From Halopseudomonas yangmingensis (GTDB taxonomy: Bacteria; Pseudomonadota; Gammaproteobacteria; Pseudomonadales; Pseudomonadaceae), in contig NZ_FOUI01000016.1 in assembly GCF_900114825.1 (NCBI RefSeq), forward strand, positions 18,354 to 82,353: DNA of 64,000 bases, written 5' to 3'. Below the pieces are notes generated by a model. The model worked only from the letters and a program-made list of their open reading frames with translations. It had not been told where the DNA came from and ran no database searches. The translations under genes and the position numbers were made by a program. Positions 63,836 through 64,000 of the stretch are shown one piece after another. How positions within the stretch are numbered: position 1 is the stretch's first letter; each line of letters starts with the position of its first letter.

Positions 63836-63981
63836 TCTGGAATCAAGTAATTCGTGTGGGTGCTTGTGGGTATATTGATGATCGCAAGATTGTCAGTCGA
63901 CACAAGTAACTCTGTGAATTCATGAGTTTATTTGTACGACTGAGCCAAGTTTAGGGTTTTCTCAAAACCCGATCAGTATTT

Positions 63982-64000
63982 AACTGAAGAGTTTGATCAT
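63982..64000 (+). rRNA. rrs: 16S rRNA gene, 5' end only
   Basis: The last 19 bases (AACTGAAGAGTTTGATCAT) are the conserved 5' end of 16S rRNA in Pseudomonas; the gene continues beyond the window. Confidence 0.93.

Overview
The window is gammaproteobacterial and almost certainly from the family Pseudomonadaceae. It is GC-rich. The right third (about 52.6-64 kb) follows the Pseudomonas order vfr - osmC-like - coq7 - HIT - AAA ATPase - hemJ - argC - coiled-coil membrane protein - erpA - anmK - mepM - tyrS - rRNA operon. Other Pseudomonas hallmarks are rhlG, a non-haem FtnA and the MksFEB condensin. A large Mrp-type Na+/H+ antiporter and an NhaC antiporter suggest a saline or alkaline habitat (a marine or Halopseudomonas-like lineage is a guess). 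No insertion sequence, integrase, phage gene, tRNA or CRISPR array was seen.

Layout. 0.1-7.5 kb: ferritin FtnA, then a leftward block with a ThDP enzyme, an AidB-type acyl-CoA dehydrogenase, a small AlbA_2-type protein, a glutathione S-transferase, an MFS transporter and a double-hotdog thioesterase. 7.6-11.5 kb: a compact chemotaxis-like signalling module. It has a CheY, a CheX-like phosphatase and a minimal one-TM MCP fragment transcribed leftward, and a divergent CBS-PAS-Hpt-HATPase kinase without a CheW domain. 11.5-12.9 kb: a small DEDD exoribonuclease and an EamA transporter. 12.9-19.7 kb: an eight-gene Mrp-type antiporter operon (E-F-G-[A-C-terminus+B]-C-D-D-D) in which the usual giant MrpA is split. 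19.9-25.7 kb: an accessory stretch with an MCP, an NYN/LOTUS protein, a pRiA4 ORF-3-type protein, a HEPN/MNT toxin-antitoxin pair and rhlG, ending in a long imperfect palindrome. 25.8-31.6 kb: the mksF-mksE-mksB condensin operon without a mksG nuclease.

31.6-49.6 kb is the most telling part. In Pseudomonas, xseB-ispA-dxs normally lie side by side. Here dxs and ispA still point the same way but are 14.9 kb apart. The gap is filled by a copper-handling island: a CopA-type P-type ATPase with small partners, a CopRS/CusRS-type two-component system, a cupredoxin, a CusF-like protein, and a full CusCBA efflux system, followed by an NhaC antiporter. Two copies of a CopR-box-like sequence sit in the two divergent intergenic regions of the island, which suggests that one regulator controls both arms.

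49.7-63.4 kb is mostly core genome: a TauE-family exporter, rsmE, bioA, vfr, ubiquinone, haem, arginine, Fe-S and cell-wall genes, and tyrS. The final 550 bases hold four tandem rRNA promoters with identical 16-bp spacers and GC discriminators, a boxA, and the first bases of a 16S rRNA gene.
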